In this document: positions 54,425 through 63,464 of the stretch, in pieces
How the letters are laid out: each line of letters begins with the position of its first letter
Numbering within the stretch: the stretch's first letter is position 1
Assembly (NCBI GenBank): GCA_937924525.1
Contig: CALDSU010000001.1
Location: 372,001-436,000, forward strand
DNA from: an uncultured Bryobacteraceae bacterium
GTDB lineage: Bacteria; Acidobacteriota; Terriglobia; Bryobacterales; Bryobacteraceae
Direction: 5' to 3'
DNA length: 64,000 nucleotides
Notes under the pieces: generated by a model
What the model saw: the letters and a program-made list of their open reading frames with translations, nothing else
Databases searched by the model: none
What the model was told of the DNA's origin: nothing
Position numbers and translations under genes: made by a program

Positions 54425-56142
54425 CCCCGCCGCCTTTGCTCTCCCGCTTGCGCCTGAACGAGGACCAGCGGGCCCTGTTGCTGTCGGTGCTGATCGGCGT
54501 GGTGACCGGCCTGTTGATCGTATGCTTCCATGTCGCCATCGAGCTGATCGGCTGGTACTCGCGCGGCACCCCCGTCGGCGCGCAACCCTGGCGGACGATT
54601 CTGTCTCCCGTGCTCGGCTGCACCGCCGCCGCGCTCCTGGTGATGCACGTGTTCCCCCGCGGGCGCGGCAGCGGCGTCATTCAGACGAAAGCGGCGCTGT
54701 ACATCTCCGACGGCTACGTGCCGGCCAGCGCGGTGGTGGGCAAATTCTCCGCCTGCGCGATCTCGCTGGGTTCGGGCGCGGCCCTGGGTCCGGAGGACCC
54801 GGCCCTGCACATCGGTTCCGGAATCGCTTCCTATCTGGGACGCTTGTTCCGGCTCAGCCGGTCGCATTTGCGCACCATCTCGCCCGTGGGTGCGGCGGCG
54901 GGCATCGGCGCCGCGTTCAACACGCCGATCACCGCGGTGCTGTTCGTGGTGGAGGAGATCATCGGCGCGTGGAACGCTTCGGTGCTCGGCGCGACGGTCC
55001 TGGCGGCGGTCTCCGCGGTGGTCACCGCGCGCGCTTTTTTGGGCGATTCGCCCCTGTTCCGCATCCCCCCCTTCGAATTGCGCCACCCCGCTGAATTGCT
55101 GGTCTACGGCGCGACCGGGCTGATCGTCGGCGCCCTGTCCGCGGTGTTTATCCAGGCGATTCGCTGGCTACGCCGGCAGAATGAGAAGCAGCCTCCCTGG
55201 ATGGCCTACGTCCGCCCGGCGGGCGCAGGATTGCTGGTGGGCGTCATCGGCGTGTGGATGCCGCAGATCATGGGCCCCAGCTACGATGCGGTAGACGAGG
55301 CGCTGCACGGGTATTACGGCTGGCAATGGATGCTGGCCTTCGGTCTGGTGAAGCTCTGCTGCACGGTGTTCTGCTTCGCGTCGGGAACACCCGGCGGCAT
55401 GTTCGCGCCCACCTTGTTCATCGGCGCCACCGTGGGCGGAGGACTCGGGGCGCTGGCGTCGCTGTACTCGCCGATCCCCATGAGCGGCGTAGGCTCCTTC
55501 GTGCTGGTGGGCATCGGCACCTTTTTCGCGGGCGTGTTCCGCGCGCCGATCACCTCCATCTTCATGGCGTTCGAGGTTTCCGGCAACTACCGGATTCTGC
55601 TGCCGGTGATGGTGGCCAATCTCGCGGCGTACTACGTCTCGCGGAAGCTGGAGCCGGCCGGCTTCTTCGACATGGTAGCCCGGCTGGAGGGGATGGACCT
55701 GCCATCGGCCGAGCAACTCCGCGAGCGGGCCCCGCTGCGGGTGGAGCACGCCTTCGAGCCCGGCCCGGCTTTCGCTTTCCCTCCCGGCGCCGCCGCGGAA
55801 GCCGCGCTGGCCGATTTGCGCCGCTGTGGCCAGACGCGGCGTCTGGCGATGCGACGCCGAGGCGGTTGGAGCTGGGTCTCCGCCGCGCAGCTGGAGGACT
55901 TCTGCCGCCGCGGATTCGGGACCGAGAGTCTGGACGATTTGCTGCCGCAGGGCCGCCTCCCGCACCTGTACCCGGACATGCCGCTCGACACCGCCCTGCG
56001 GCTGTACGAAGAAGAGGACACGCTGCCGGTCGCCAGCCGGGCGCATTCCGACCAGTTGCTTGGCGTGCTGCCCCTCGCCAGTATCCTGGCGGCCTATGGC
56101 TTGTCCCCCAAGGTGACGCGCGCTTCGGGCGGGCGAAGTTGA
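54421..56142 (+). CDS. ClC-type chloride channel/antiporter with degenerate C-terminal domain
   Basis: This 573-residue inner-membrane protein has the ClC core. Compared with the classic motifs, GSGIP reads GSGVI (RGRGSGVIQTKAAL), and GREGP, with the gating Glu, reads GPEDP (GPEDPALHIG). GxFxP is intact (GGMFAP). LFVVEEIIG retains the paired Glu that marks proton-coupled antiporters, so chloride/proton exchange is possible. After about residue 420, a CBS-like but poorly conserved domain follows. The ATG at 54421 overlaps the TPR gene. Confidence 0.88.
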   Translation: MTPPPLLSRLRLNEDQRALLLSVLIGVVTGLLIVCFHVAIELIGWYSRGTPVGAQPWRTILSPVLGCTAAALLVMHVFPRGRGSGVIQTKAALYISDGYVPASAVVGKFSACAISLGSGAALGPEDPALHIGSGIASYLGRLFRLSRSHLRTISPVGAAAGIGAAFNTPITAVLFVVEEIIGAWNASVLGATVLAAVSAVVTARAFLGDSPLFRIPPFELRHPAELLVYGATGLIVGALSAVFIQAIRWLRRQNEKQPPWMAYVRPAGAGLLVGVIGVWMPQIMGPSYDAVDEALHGYYGWQWMLAFGLVKLCCTVFCFASGTPGGMFAPTLFIGATVGGGLGALASLYSPIPMSGVGSFVLVGIGTFFAGVFRAPITSIFMAFEVSGNYRILLPVMVANLAAYYVSRKLEPAGFFDMVARLEGMDLPSAEQLRERAPLRVEHAFEPGPAFAFPPGAAAEAALADLRRCGQTRRLAMRRRGGWSWVSAAQLEDFCRRGFGTESLDDLLPQGRLPHLYPDMPLDTALRLYEEEDTLPVASRAHSDQLLGVLPLASILAAYGLSPKVTRASGGRS

Positions 56143-56206
56143 TACACTACATCCTTGTTGCAGCGGGCGGCGCTGGCGCCCGCGCCTCGGAGTCGGCGCA
56201 CCACCG

Positions 56207-58663
56207 ATGGACCAGTTCATTTGCATCCACGGCCACTTTTACCAGCCGCCCCGTGAAAACCCCTGGCTGGAGAGCATCGAGCGACAGGATTCGGCGTTTC
56301 CCTACCACGATTGGAACGAGCGGGTCACCGCCGAATGCTACGCGCCCAACGCGCGCTCGCGGATCCTGGACGAGTCCGGCGCCATCGTCGGGATCGTCAA
56401 CAACTATGCCCGGATCAGCTTCAACTTCGGACCCACCCTGCTGAGCTGGCTGGCGGCGCGGACTCCCGCGGTGTACGAAGCCATCCTGCAAGCCGACCGG
56501 GAGAGCGCCGAAAGGTACTCGAGACATGGCTCCGCTCTCGCGCAGGGGTATAACCACGCGATCCTGCCGCTGGCCAATGCCCGCGATCTGCGTACGCAGG
56601 TGGCGTGGGGCGTCCGGGACTTCGAGCTCCGCTTCGGGCGCAAGCCGGAGGGATTCTGGCTTCCGGAGACCGCGGTGGACCTGGCGACGCTGCGCGAGTT
56701 GGCCGGTCACGGCATCCGGTTTACGATCCTTGCCCAGAGCCAGGCCCATCGCGTGCGCGCCTTGCACGGACGCCATTGGAAGGACGTTTCCGGCGGCCGC
56801 ATCGATCCCAGCCGGCCCTATCTGGTGCAACTGGGTCCGCACGCATCGATCGCGGTGTTCTTCTACGACGCTGCGGTCTCCCGGGCCGTCGCTTTCGAGC
56901 GGCTGTTGGACCAAGGCGAGCATTTCGCCGGACGTTTGGCATCCGCCTTCTCCGCCGAGCGCTCCTGGGCGCAATTGGTCAATATCGCAACCGACGGAGA
57001 AAGCTACGGGCACCATCACCCGCAGGGCGACATGGGATTAGCCTATGCGCTGCATCACATCGAATCCGAAGGCATCGCCCGGCTAACCAACTACGGAGAG
57101 TTTCTCGCGCGCTTCCCTCCAACGCACGAGGTGCAGATCTTCGAGAATTCTTCCTGGAGTTGCGTCCACGGCGTGGAACGCTGGCGCGCGAACTGTGGCT
57201 GTAACTCCGGCCGCCGGGAAGCCGGCCATCAGCTTTGGCGCGCGCCGCTGCGCGAGGCGCTGGACTGGCTGCGCGACCAGGTCGCCGACCCGTTCGAGTG
57301 GCTGGGCTCGCGCCTGTTCAAAGATCCCTGGGCCGCGCGCGACGCCTACGTCGATGTGATTCTGGACCGTTCCCCGGAGCGCGTGCGGGCCTTTCTGGCG
57401 GCGCAGGGGCGGCACGAGTTGACCCGCGATGAAACCGTCGCGGCCCTCAAGCTCATGGAACTCCAGCGGCACGCGCTGCTGATGTACACCAGTTGCGGCT
57501 GGTTCTTCGACGACATCTCGGGCCTGGAGACCGTCCAGGTGATCGCGTACGCGGGACGGGTGATTCAGTTGGCGGAGGATCTGCTGGGGCTCTCGCTGAC
57601 CTCCGGCTTTCTTCGCCGTCTGGAAGCAGCCAGGAGCAACCTGCCCGAGTTCGGCGACGGCCGCCAGATCTACGAGCGTTTCGTCACCCCGGCGCGGACG
57701 GATCTGCGGAAGGTGGGCGCGCACTACGCCGTGACTTCCCTGTTCAACGGTAAGGAGCCGCTCCGGTCCATCTATTGCTACGAGGCCGCCCGCAAGGATT
57801 ACCGCATCTACACTCAGGGCCGCGTCCGGCTGGCGCTCGGCCGGGCGGTGATCCGTTCGAAGGTGACGCTGGAGACCGCCGACGTCAGTTATGGGGTCCT
57901 GCATATGGGCGATCACAACGTCACTGGCGGCGTACGCCCCTATCCCGGCGAGGAGGCGTACGGCCGGATCGTGGGCGAAGTCACGGAGGTCTTCGAACGC
58001 GGCGAGTTCCCCGAACTGATCCGCACCGTGGACCGGCACTTCGAGTCGGGCGCCTTGACCTTGAAATTGCTGTTCCGCGAAGAGCGCGACGAGATCCTGC
58101 GCACGATTTTGGACTCGACCATGGTCGAAGCCGAGGGACTCTACCGCCGCTTCTATCGCGATCACGCCCCGTTGCTGCGCTTCATTACCAGCATGGGGCA
58201 CGCCGTGCCTGCGCCCATCAAGACGGCGGCGGAGATCGTGTTGAACATCGACCTGCGCCGGGCTTTCGAAGATCCGGACGGCTTGGACAGCCACTGGGTG
58301 CAGTCGCTGCTCGACGAGAGCCTCCGGGCGGGCATCCGGCTCGACGTCACGGGTTTGGAATTCGCCTTGCGGCGGACCCTGGAGAAACTCTCCGATGCGT
58401 TCCACCGGCAACCGGACCGGCTGGCCTTGTTGCGCCGCCTGGAGTCCGCCGTGCGCCTGACCACCCAGACGCCGTTTGTGACCAACGTGCGCAGCCTGCA
58501 AGACCAGTTCTTCGATGTGCTCCAAACCACGCACCCGCGGATGACCGCCCGGGCGGCCGAGGGAGACGCCACGGCCTTCCAGTGGCTGGTGCACTTCCGC
58601 GCCTTGGGCGAACTGCTCCGCGTGTCGACGCCGCCCGTCCCTTCCCTGGAGCAGGCGCTCTGA
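56207..58663 (+). CDS. GH57-type glycoside hydrolase with DUF3536 domain
   Basis: This 818-residue protein begins DQFICIHGHFYQPPRENPW, the hallmark of GH57 (alpha-glucan-active retaining enzymes such as amylopullulanases and branching enzymes). The N-terminal barrel includes FWLPETAVDL (candidate nucleophile Glu) and NIATDGESYGHHHP (candidate acid Asp). From about residue 310, a DUF3536 helical region follows. No signal peptide is present, so it is probably cytosolic and acts on glycogen-like glucan. No partner glycogen genes are nearby. Confidence 0.88.
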   Translation: MDQFICIHGHFYQPPRENPWLESIERQDSAFPYHDWNERVTAECYAPNARSRILDESGAIVGIVNNYARISFNFGPTLLSWLAARTPAVYEAILQADRESAERYSRHGSALAQGYNHAILPLANARDLRTQVAWGVRDFELRFGRKPEGFWLPETAVDLATLRELAGHGIRFTILAQSQAHRVRALHGRHWKDVSGGRIDPSRPYLVQLGPHASIAVFFYDAAVSRAVAFERLLDQGEHFAGRLASAFSAERSWAQLVNIATDGESYGHHHPQGDMGLAYALHHIESEGIARLTNYGEFLARFPPTHEVQIFENSSWSCVHGVERWRANCGCNSGRREAGHQLWRAPLREALDWLRDQVADPFEWLGSRLFKDPWAARDAYVDVILDRSPERVRAFLAAQGRHELTRDETVAALKLMELQRHALLMYTSCGWFFDDISGLETVQVIAYAGRVIQLAEDLLGLSLTSGFLRRLEAARSNLPEFGDGRQIYERFVTPARTDLRKVGAHYAVTSLFNGKEPLRSIYCYEAARKDYRIYTQGRVRLALGRAVIRSKVTLETADVSYGVLHMGDHNVTGGVRPYPGEEAYGRIVGEVTEVFERGEFPELIRTVDRHFESGALTLKLLFREERDEILRTILDSTMVEAEGLYRRFYRDHAPLLRFITSMGHAVPAPIKTAAEIVLNIDLRRAFEDPDGLDSHWVQSLLDESLRAGIRLDVTGLEFALRRTLEKLSDAFHRQPDRLALLRRLESAVRLTTQTPFVTNVRSLQDQFFDVLQTTHPRMTARAAEGDATAFQWLVHFRALGELLRVSTPPVPSLEQAL

Positions 58664-58695
58664 ACTGTGGCGTTGAGTTATCAGCAGGAACGGGC

Positions 58696-60465
58696 ATGAA
58701 CCATCCGACGGTGGCGCGCGGCGCAACCCAGCGACGCCGCAACGCGTGCGCGCCGGTGTTCCGGCTGGCTTTGGCGGTGGCCGCGGGCTGTGGCGCCGCC
58801 GCGGGGGACGAACCGCCGCTGAAAATCAGCGTCTTTGCCACCGCGCCGGACATTCGCGAGCACCTCGCCACTCCCGCGTCGCGGGAGCGGACCGCCGCGG
58901 CCCTCCGCCCCTTCCGCATCACCCGCATTTTTCTGCAAGGCCGCCTGGAGGACGATGCCATTGCCGCTTCCCAAATGCGGGAAATCCGGGATGACCTGGC
59001 CGCCCGGGGTTTCCAGACGGCGGGCGGACTCGACTTCCAGCCCGGCAAACAATTCGGCGTCCGGCACAACGGCAAACTGAACTGGATGAACTACGAGAGC
59101 GCCAAGACCCGGGCGGATCTGGCGGCCTTCTTCCAGGAACAGGCGCCCTTGTTCGAAGAGATCATCCTGGACGACTCGTTGTGCACGGAGGATTCCAGTC
59201 CCGCTTCCGCCAAGGCGCGGGGGAACCGGACGTGGGGCCCATACCGCCAAGACCTGCTGGTCCGTGTGTTGCGCGACAACCTGCGCGCCACGGCGCAGCG
59301 GGCGCGTCCGGGCGCCGGACTGATCGTCAAGTTTCCCCAGTGGTACGACCGTTTCCATCTGTTTGGCTACGATCCGCCGCGGATGAGCGCGCTCGCCAGC
59401 CGGGTCTGGGTGGGCACGGAGACCCGCGACCGCACGACCCGGCGGCTGGGCTTCGTCGAGCCCACGCAGGGCTACATCGTGTTTCGCTGGCTCCAGTCCG
59501 TGGCAGGGGAAAAGGTGGAGGGCGCCTGGTTCGACCACCTCGACTGCCCGGCGCAATGCTTCGTTGACCAAGCCTACCAGAGCGTGCTGGGAGGTGCGCG
59601 GGAGATTACCGTTTGGCGCCTCGGTCCGCTATTGGAAGGGCATCCCGGGCACGCGCGGTTCCAGCGGGCGCTGCCGGAACTCACGGAACTGGCCGCCAGG
59701 CTGCGAGGACGCAAGCCCGGCGGCGTGGCATTCTACAAGCCGGCGGGCAGCGCCGGCGGCGACAACATGTTCCTCCCCGACTACCTGGCGATGGCAGGAC
59801 TGCCGGTCGCTCCGGTAGCCCACTATCCTGACGAATTCCAGACGGCCTTCCTCGGAGTCCAGTCCGCGGCCGATCCCCGCCTGATGGAGAAAATGCGGCA
59901 TCACCTGTCCCGCGGCGCGACCCTGATGGTGACGCCGGCGCTGCTTCGGGAACTGGGCCGGGCCGGCGCCGCCCTGGCGGGCGCGTCCGTCAGCGCGGCA
60001 TCCCAGCCCGCCCAGGCCGTGGAAGTGGAATGGGACCGACGCGCGGTGACCCTGGAGGTCGCCCTCGACGTGGACCTGGGACTGGAGGCGGGGGACAGCC
60101 AGCCGCTGGCCTGGGTAACCGTAGAGGAAAAACGCGCGCCGCTGGTCACGCTCCGGGAAGCGGGAAAAGGCCGCATCATGGTGTGGAACCTGCGCACCTT
60201 CTCCGAGCAGGACTTCGACGCGGTGGAAGAACGGCTGCTGCCGCCGCGCCCGCTGGGACTCGGCGAAATCCCCCGCGAACTGGCTGGCGTCTTGCGCCAC
60301 TGGGCCACCGGGCGTGCGGGTCCCAGCGTGGATGCGCCCGCGGGCGTGGCGTATTACCGGTTTGGCGATGACCACCTCTTCTACAGCTTTCTCAGCCGGG
60401 ACGTGGAAATCGCGGTCAACGGCGTCTCCCGCAAACTGGCGGCGAATCGTCTGTTGTGGTGGTAA
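58696..60465 (+). CDS. Exported hypothetical protein, possibly glycoside-hydrolase-like
   Basis: The ATG at 58696, just after AGGAACGG, gives a 589-residue protein with an N-terminal signal (VFRLALAVAAGCGAAAG). Residues 45-350 look like a TIM barrel (ISVFATAPDIREH, QGRLEDDAIAASQM, EIILDDSLCTED with acidic residues that could be catalytic, FPQWYDRFHLFGY). The C-terminal half has a glutamine-amidotransferase-like stretch (DNMFLPDYLAMAGLPV, RGATLMVTPALLREL), as in GH42-like proteins, then a beta domain. No family is certain. Confidence 0.55.
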   Translation: MNHPTVARGATQRRRNACAPVFRLALAVAAGCGAAAGDEPPLKISVFATAPDIREHLATPASRERTAAALRPFRITRIFLQGRLEDDAIAASQMREIRDDLAARGFQTAGGLDFQPGKQFGVRHNGKLNWMNYESAKTRADLAAFFQEQAPLFEEIILDDSLCTEDSSPASAKARGNRTWGPYRQDLLVRVLRDNLRATAQRARPGAGLIVKFPQWYDRFHLFGYDPPRMSALASRVWVGTETRDRTTRRLGFVEPTQGYIVFRWLQSVAGEKVEGAWFDHLDCPAQCFVDQAYQSVLGGAREITVWRLGPLLEGHPGHARFQRALPELTELAARLRGRKPGGVAFYKPAGSAGGDNMFLPDYLAMAGLPVAPVAHYPDEFQTAFLGVQSAADPRLMEKMRHHLSRGATLMVTPALLRELGRAGAALAGASVSAASQPAQAVEVEWDRRAVTLEVALDVDLGLEAGDSQPLAWVTVEEKRAPLVTLREAGKGRIMVWNLRTFSEQDFDAVEERLLPPRPLGLGEIPRELAGVLRHWATGRAGPSVDAPAGVAYYRFGDDHLFYSFLSRDVEIAVNGVSRKLAANRLLWW

Positions 60466-60521
60466 GCCAACCAGACCGGAAAGCGCCTTTCCCGTTTCCG
60501 TCCCGAGTTCCCGACTTCTGC

Positions 60522-61118
60522 TCATCCGCTAGAAACTCTTCCATTTCGGCAGCCCGGCTGCGCGGCCGGGCTTCGTTTGGCGAGCCGGATGCGGCGATTG
60601 AACAGCTCCGCGAAGTACAACTGGTCCTCGGCGCGGTTGAGCGCGAGCGCGAACGTGCCGTGGAACCTGGCCGCGACCGCCGGCCCCCCGTCTCCGGCAA
60701 AACCTGGCTGACCGTCTCCCGCGAGGGTTGACACCAGACGGCTCGCCAGGTCAATCCGGCGAATGACGTGGTTCAGCGTATCCGCCACGTACCTCTGGCG
60801 GGTTCGCGTGATGACGATGCCGTGCGGATCCCTGAACGCGGCGGCGGCCGGCCCGCCGTCGCCGGAGCAGCCCGCCTCGCCGGAGCCCGCCGGGAGGGCG
60901 GTCGCGCCTCCGCGCGTAACGCGCACGATGCGCTCGCCCCTAGGCTCACAGACGAACCAATCGCCGCCGCGCGGGTCGCAGGCGACGGCGAACGGCTCGA
61001 CCAACTTCACTTGCCGCGCGGCCGCTCGCGCCGGGGAATCGCCGCCGCCGGCCACCCACTCGACGTTCGCGGCGGACAGCGTCAAAACCGCGGCAAGGGC
61101 CGCGCCGGCGGCGCGCAC
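60522..61118 (-). CDS. Truncated NHL-repeat propeller protein
   Basis: A GTG at 61118 begins 1 nt after the preceding stop and follows GGAGGTG. The 198-residue exported protein (signal AGAALAAVLTLSAANVEW) has NHL blades (VEPFAVACDPRGGDWFVCEP, FRDPHGIVITRTRQRYVADT, YFAELFNRRIRL), about three of the five or six needed for a closed propeller. After RIRL, where VD...G would follow, it reads AKRSPAAQPGCRNG and stops. That stretch is encoded by a hairpin (60551-60572), so the gene is probably cut short by a deletion. Confidence 0.7.
   Translation of the reverse strand: MRAAGAALAAVLTLSAANVEWVAGGGDSPARAAARQVKLVEPFAVACDPRGGDWFVCEPRGERIVRVTRGGATALPAGSGEAGCSGDGGPAAAAFRDPHGIVITRTRQRYVADTLNHVIRRIDLASRLVSTLAGDGQPGFAGDGGPAVAARFHGTFALALNRAEDQLYFAELFNRRIRLAKRSPAAQPGCRNGRVSSG
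60551..60580 (+). terminator. Hairpin after the exported hypothetical gene
   Basis: AGCCCGGC (60551-60558) pairs with GCCGGGCT (60565-60572) around a 6-nt loop, followed by TCGTTTGG. It can end the rightward gene at 60465 and lies inside the last codons of the truncated NHL gene. Confidence 0.5.
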
Positions 61119-61119
61119 C

Positions 61120-62643
61120 TCAATACACCTCCGCGGGCACGTTGCCGTAATCCCACGGTTTGCCGGGCGGCGCCAGCGGCCGTCTGGGCGCGACGCCGGG
61201 TTTCAGCAGCTCGGCCAGTTCCACGCAGGCATCGGCGATCTTCCGCCCGGCGCGCGCCTCCAGGTTGCTGTAGCTGGTCAGGCGCGTCTCGTAGCCCCCG
61301 CCGGTTTCGCTCAGCGCCTCCTCGGTGGGGACATAGCCGACGCAGCCGTTGGCTAGTTGCACGGGAAAAGTGTAGGGGAAAGGACTGCGTTTCTTTATCT
61401 CCAGCGCGAACTCGACAAAATACTCGGCCGGGTTGGCCAGAAACACCGCCGGTCCCACTTGCACGGCTTGTACTTCGACATCGGCCACGGGCCACTTCGC
61501 CAGCAGCGCGTCCAGCATCAGGGTTTCCTTGGCGAAGGTCCACTCGGTGCGGCCTGCCTTTTCCGGGCCCTGCTGGACCAGTTCCCACGCCCGCTGGACG
61601 CGCTCGCGGCTGGGCGCCCGCCGGGGAATTTGCAGCACCTGCTGGCGGGCGTCGACGGGTCCGAAAGGACCGGGATACATCGCCAGCATGACCTTGACAG
61701 CCTCGGCGCCGACGCGCCCGCCGACCAGCCGCGCCCACTCCTCGGCTCCGGGATTGGCCTCGGGATTCAGGTTATCGACCTGCGTGACATCGCCGTTGGG
61801 GTTCGCCAGAAACACCACGGGCACGTGCGCGTCCATGCCGCCGCGAATGACCTGCTCCAGGTAGTAAATCCAGTTCGCCGAAATCCCGCCGGGACTGGTG
61901 GTGGCATGGCACGAGAAATTGACGAGGCAGCCCAGCAGCCGGTCCCGCGTATCCCACGCCGCCAACACGCCCACCTGCGGATCGACTGGCCCCGCGTATC
62001 CCAGGCTTTCCGGGTTGCGCTTGCCGGGATGCGTGAACGTGCGGCCGTTGCGCATGCGGACCCGGCGGTTGAACGCAACCTTGTCCTCCACGCCGAACCC
62101 CGCCGCGCAGCGCGCCGGCTGGCGGGATTCATAGGCCAACCCCAGCGCTCGCACCAACTGTTGCGTCACCCGCTGGGCGTAGCCGGGATCTTCCATGCTC
62201 GAGTGCTCATACGCCAGCTTCTGGACCAGCGGCGACGCGTGATCATACTGGTGTGGCTCCACCATGGCGAGCGGGCCCGAAGAATGGGAATGCGACGCGC
62301 CGATCAGCACCGCCTCCTCGCCGATGCCGCAGACGTCGCGAATCCGGCGGCGCACCTCCAGCACCATGCGGCGGGAGATGGCCAGGCTGTCGATTCCCAC
62401 CAGCGCCACGGCCTTGCGCCCGTCATCGAAGACCGCGGCCCGCACCTTGCAAGGATCGTGAAAGGTCTTATGAAACACCTTGCCGTAACCGCCGGGCTGC
62501 TCCATCCCGATATCCGGCGTGATGTCCGTTTCGGCGAATCCGGCTTGGAGCAGGGTTTGTTCCTGAGGCCAAAGGCGGGGGACCAGGGCCAAGGGGCCGA
62601 AGGCGGCGCTGAGCGTGCTGCGGAAAAACGTACGTCGGTTCAT
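61120..62643 (-). CDS. Exported neutral/alkaline ceramidase-like protein
   Basis: The ATG at 62643 opens a Tat-type signal (MNRRTFFRSTLSAAFGPLAL) on a 507-residue protein. It resembles the N-terminal domain of neutral/alkaline non-lysosomal ceramidases, zinc amidases that split ceramide. It has AGFAETDITPD, GASHSHSSGP, whose His residues would bind zinc, and VNFSCHATTSPGG. It is shorter than true ceramidases (about 650-750) because the C-terminal domain is largely missing. Many acidobacterial relatives have unknown substrates. The NHL gene follows within 2 bp. Confidence 0.8.
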   Translation of the reverse strand: MNRRTFFRSTLSAAFGPLALVPRLWPQEQTLLQAGFAETDITPDIGMEQPGGYGKVFHKTFHDPCKVRAAVFDDGRKAVALVGIDSLAISRRMVLEVRRRIRDVCGIGEEAVLIGASHSHSSGPLAMVEPHQYDHASPLVQKLAYEHSSMEDPGYAQRVTQQLVRALGLAYESRQPARCAAGFGVEDKVAFNRRVRMRNGRTFTHPGKRNPESLGYAGPVDPQVGVLAAWDTRDRLLGCLVNFSCHATTSPGGISANWIYYLEQVIRGGMDAHVPVVFLANPNGDVTQVDNLNPEANPGAEEWARLVGGRVGAEAVKVMLAMYPGPFGPVDARQQVLQIPRRAPSRERVQRAWELVQQGPEKAGRTEWTFAKETLMLDALLAKWPVADVEVQAVQVGPAVFLANPAEYFVEFALEIKKRSPFPYTFPVQLANGCVGYVPTEEALSETGGGYETRLTSYSNLEARAGRKIADACVELAELLKPGVAPRRPLAPPGKPWDYGNVPAEVY

Positions 62644-62671
62644 GGTTTGCTCGCTGCGTGCAGAAGTTTCC

Positions 62672-63289
62672 TTACTGGTCCGGGTCCGAGGGCGCCTCGG
62701 GTGAAGCAACCTCGTAAGTAACCGTCGCGGTGACCAGGAGACTGAGCCCGCTGCTGACGACCTCCGGCGCGGAGATGGCTTGCACCCCGCCAAGTTTCTT
62801 TTCCAGTTGCGCGGCCAGGACTTCCGCTTTTGCCCGGGCTCTTTCCATCAGGCCAGGCATGGCCTCCCGTACGGCGTTTGCCAGGTCCTCGTCTCCCGGC
62901 GTGTACACGGTGCTCCAGCCCACCGCCCGCGAGGTGGAATTCTGGAGGCTGCGCTGAATGGCGAGCAGCCGGTCCCGCGTCGCGGCGAATTCGGACGCCG
63001 GCACGCGCACGGAGAAGTTGTACTGCGTGAGGATCAACCCCTGGCTGACGGAGACCACGATCCCGGTCAGCGTAGAGGCCGACGCTCCGGTGTCCTGAAG
63101 CGCGCTCAGCGCGCCGTCCAGATTGGCCGTCAAACTGGCGTCGAGCAGCTGGATGGTGAACGTGGCGGCGCCCGCTGTCGCGGGCACGGTCGTGGAAACC
63201 GTCGCCGCCACCGTACGGGGTGGGGACGCGGCGAACCCGGATGTGGCGATGAACCCGAGCAGCGCCGCGGACATACCAAGTTTTGTCAT
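62672..63289 (-). CDS. Exported SIMPL domain (DUF541) protein
   Basis: The 205-residue protein has a signal peptide (GMSAALLGFIATSGFAAS). Its body matches the SIMPL/DUF541 pattern: a beta region ending NFSVRVPASEFAATRD, then the amphipathic ARAKAEVLAAQLEKKLGGVQ helix typical of the second half. The first strand block (TVAATVSTTVPATAG) is divergent. SIMPL proteins form oligomeric periplasmic assemblies in other bacteria and have no clear enzymatic role. It precedes the ceramidase-like gene by 28 bp. Confidence 0.8.
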   Translation of the reverse strand: MTKLGMSAALLGFIATSGFAASPPRTVAATVSTTVPATAGAATFTIQLLDASLTANLDGALSALQDTGASASTLTGIVVSVSQGLILTQYNFSVRVPASEFAATRDRLLAIQRSLQNSTSRAVGWSTVYTPGDEDLANAVREAMPGLMERARAKAEVLAAQLEKKLGGVQAISAPEVVSSGLSLLVTATVTYEVASPEAPSDPDQ

Positions 63290-63445
63290 GAGGTTCTCCG
63301 GAGCGGAGCCGCCGGGCCGAGCGCCGGGATGGGGCGGCCCGCTCTTTTCGGATTCTACCGTTGTCCCACGCTGCTGCGGGACGGTTTTCCTCTTCGTTAG
63401 ATGTCGCGCGGCCCGCCCTGCTCATTGTCATCACCCCGCCGAACG

Positions 63446-63454
63446 TGCTATCAA
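63446..63454 (+). promoter_or_regulatory. Extended -10 box for the right-end aldolase
   Basis: TGCTATCAA fits TGnTATAAT and ends 10 nt before the ATG at 63465, leaving a leader of only a few bases. No Shine-Dalgarno site is present. Confidence 0.4.
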
Positions 63455-63464
63455 TGCAAGTTTC

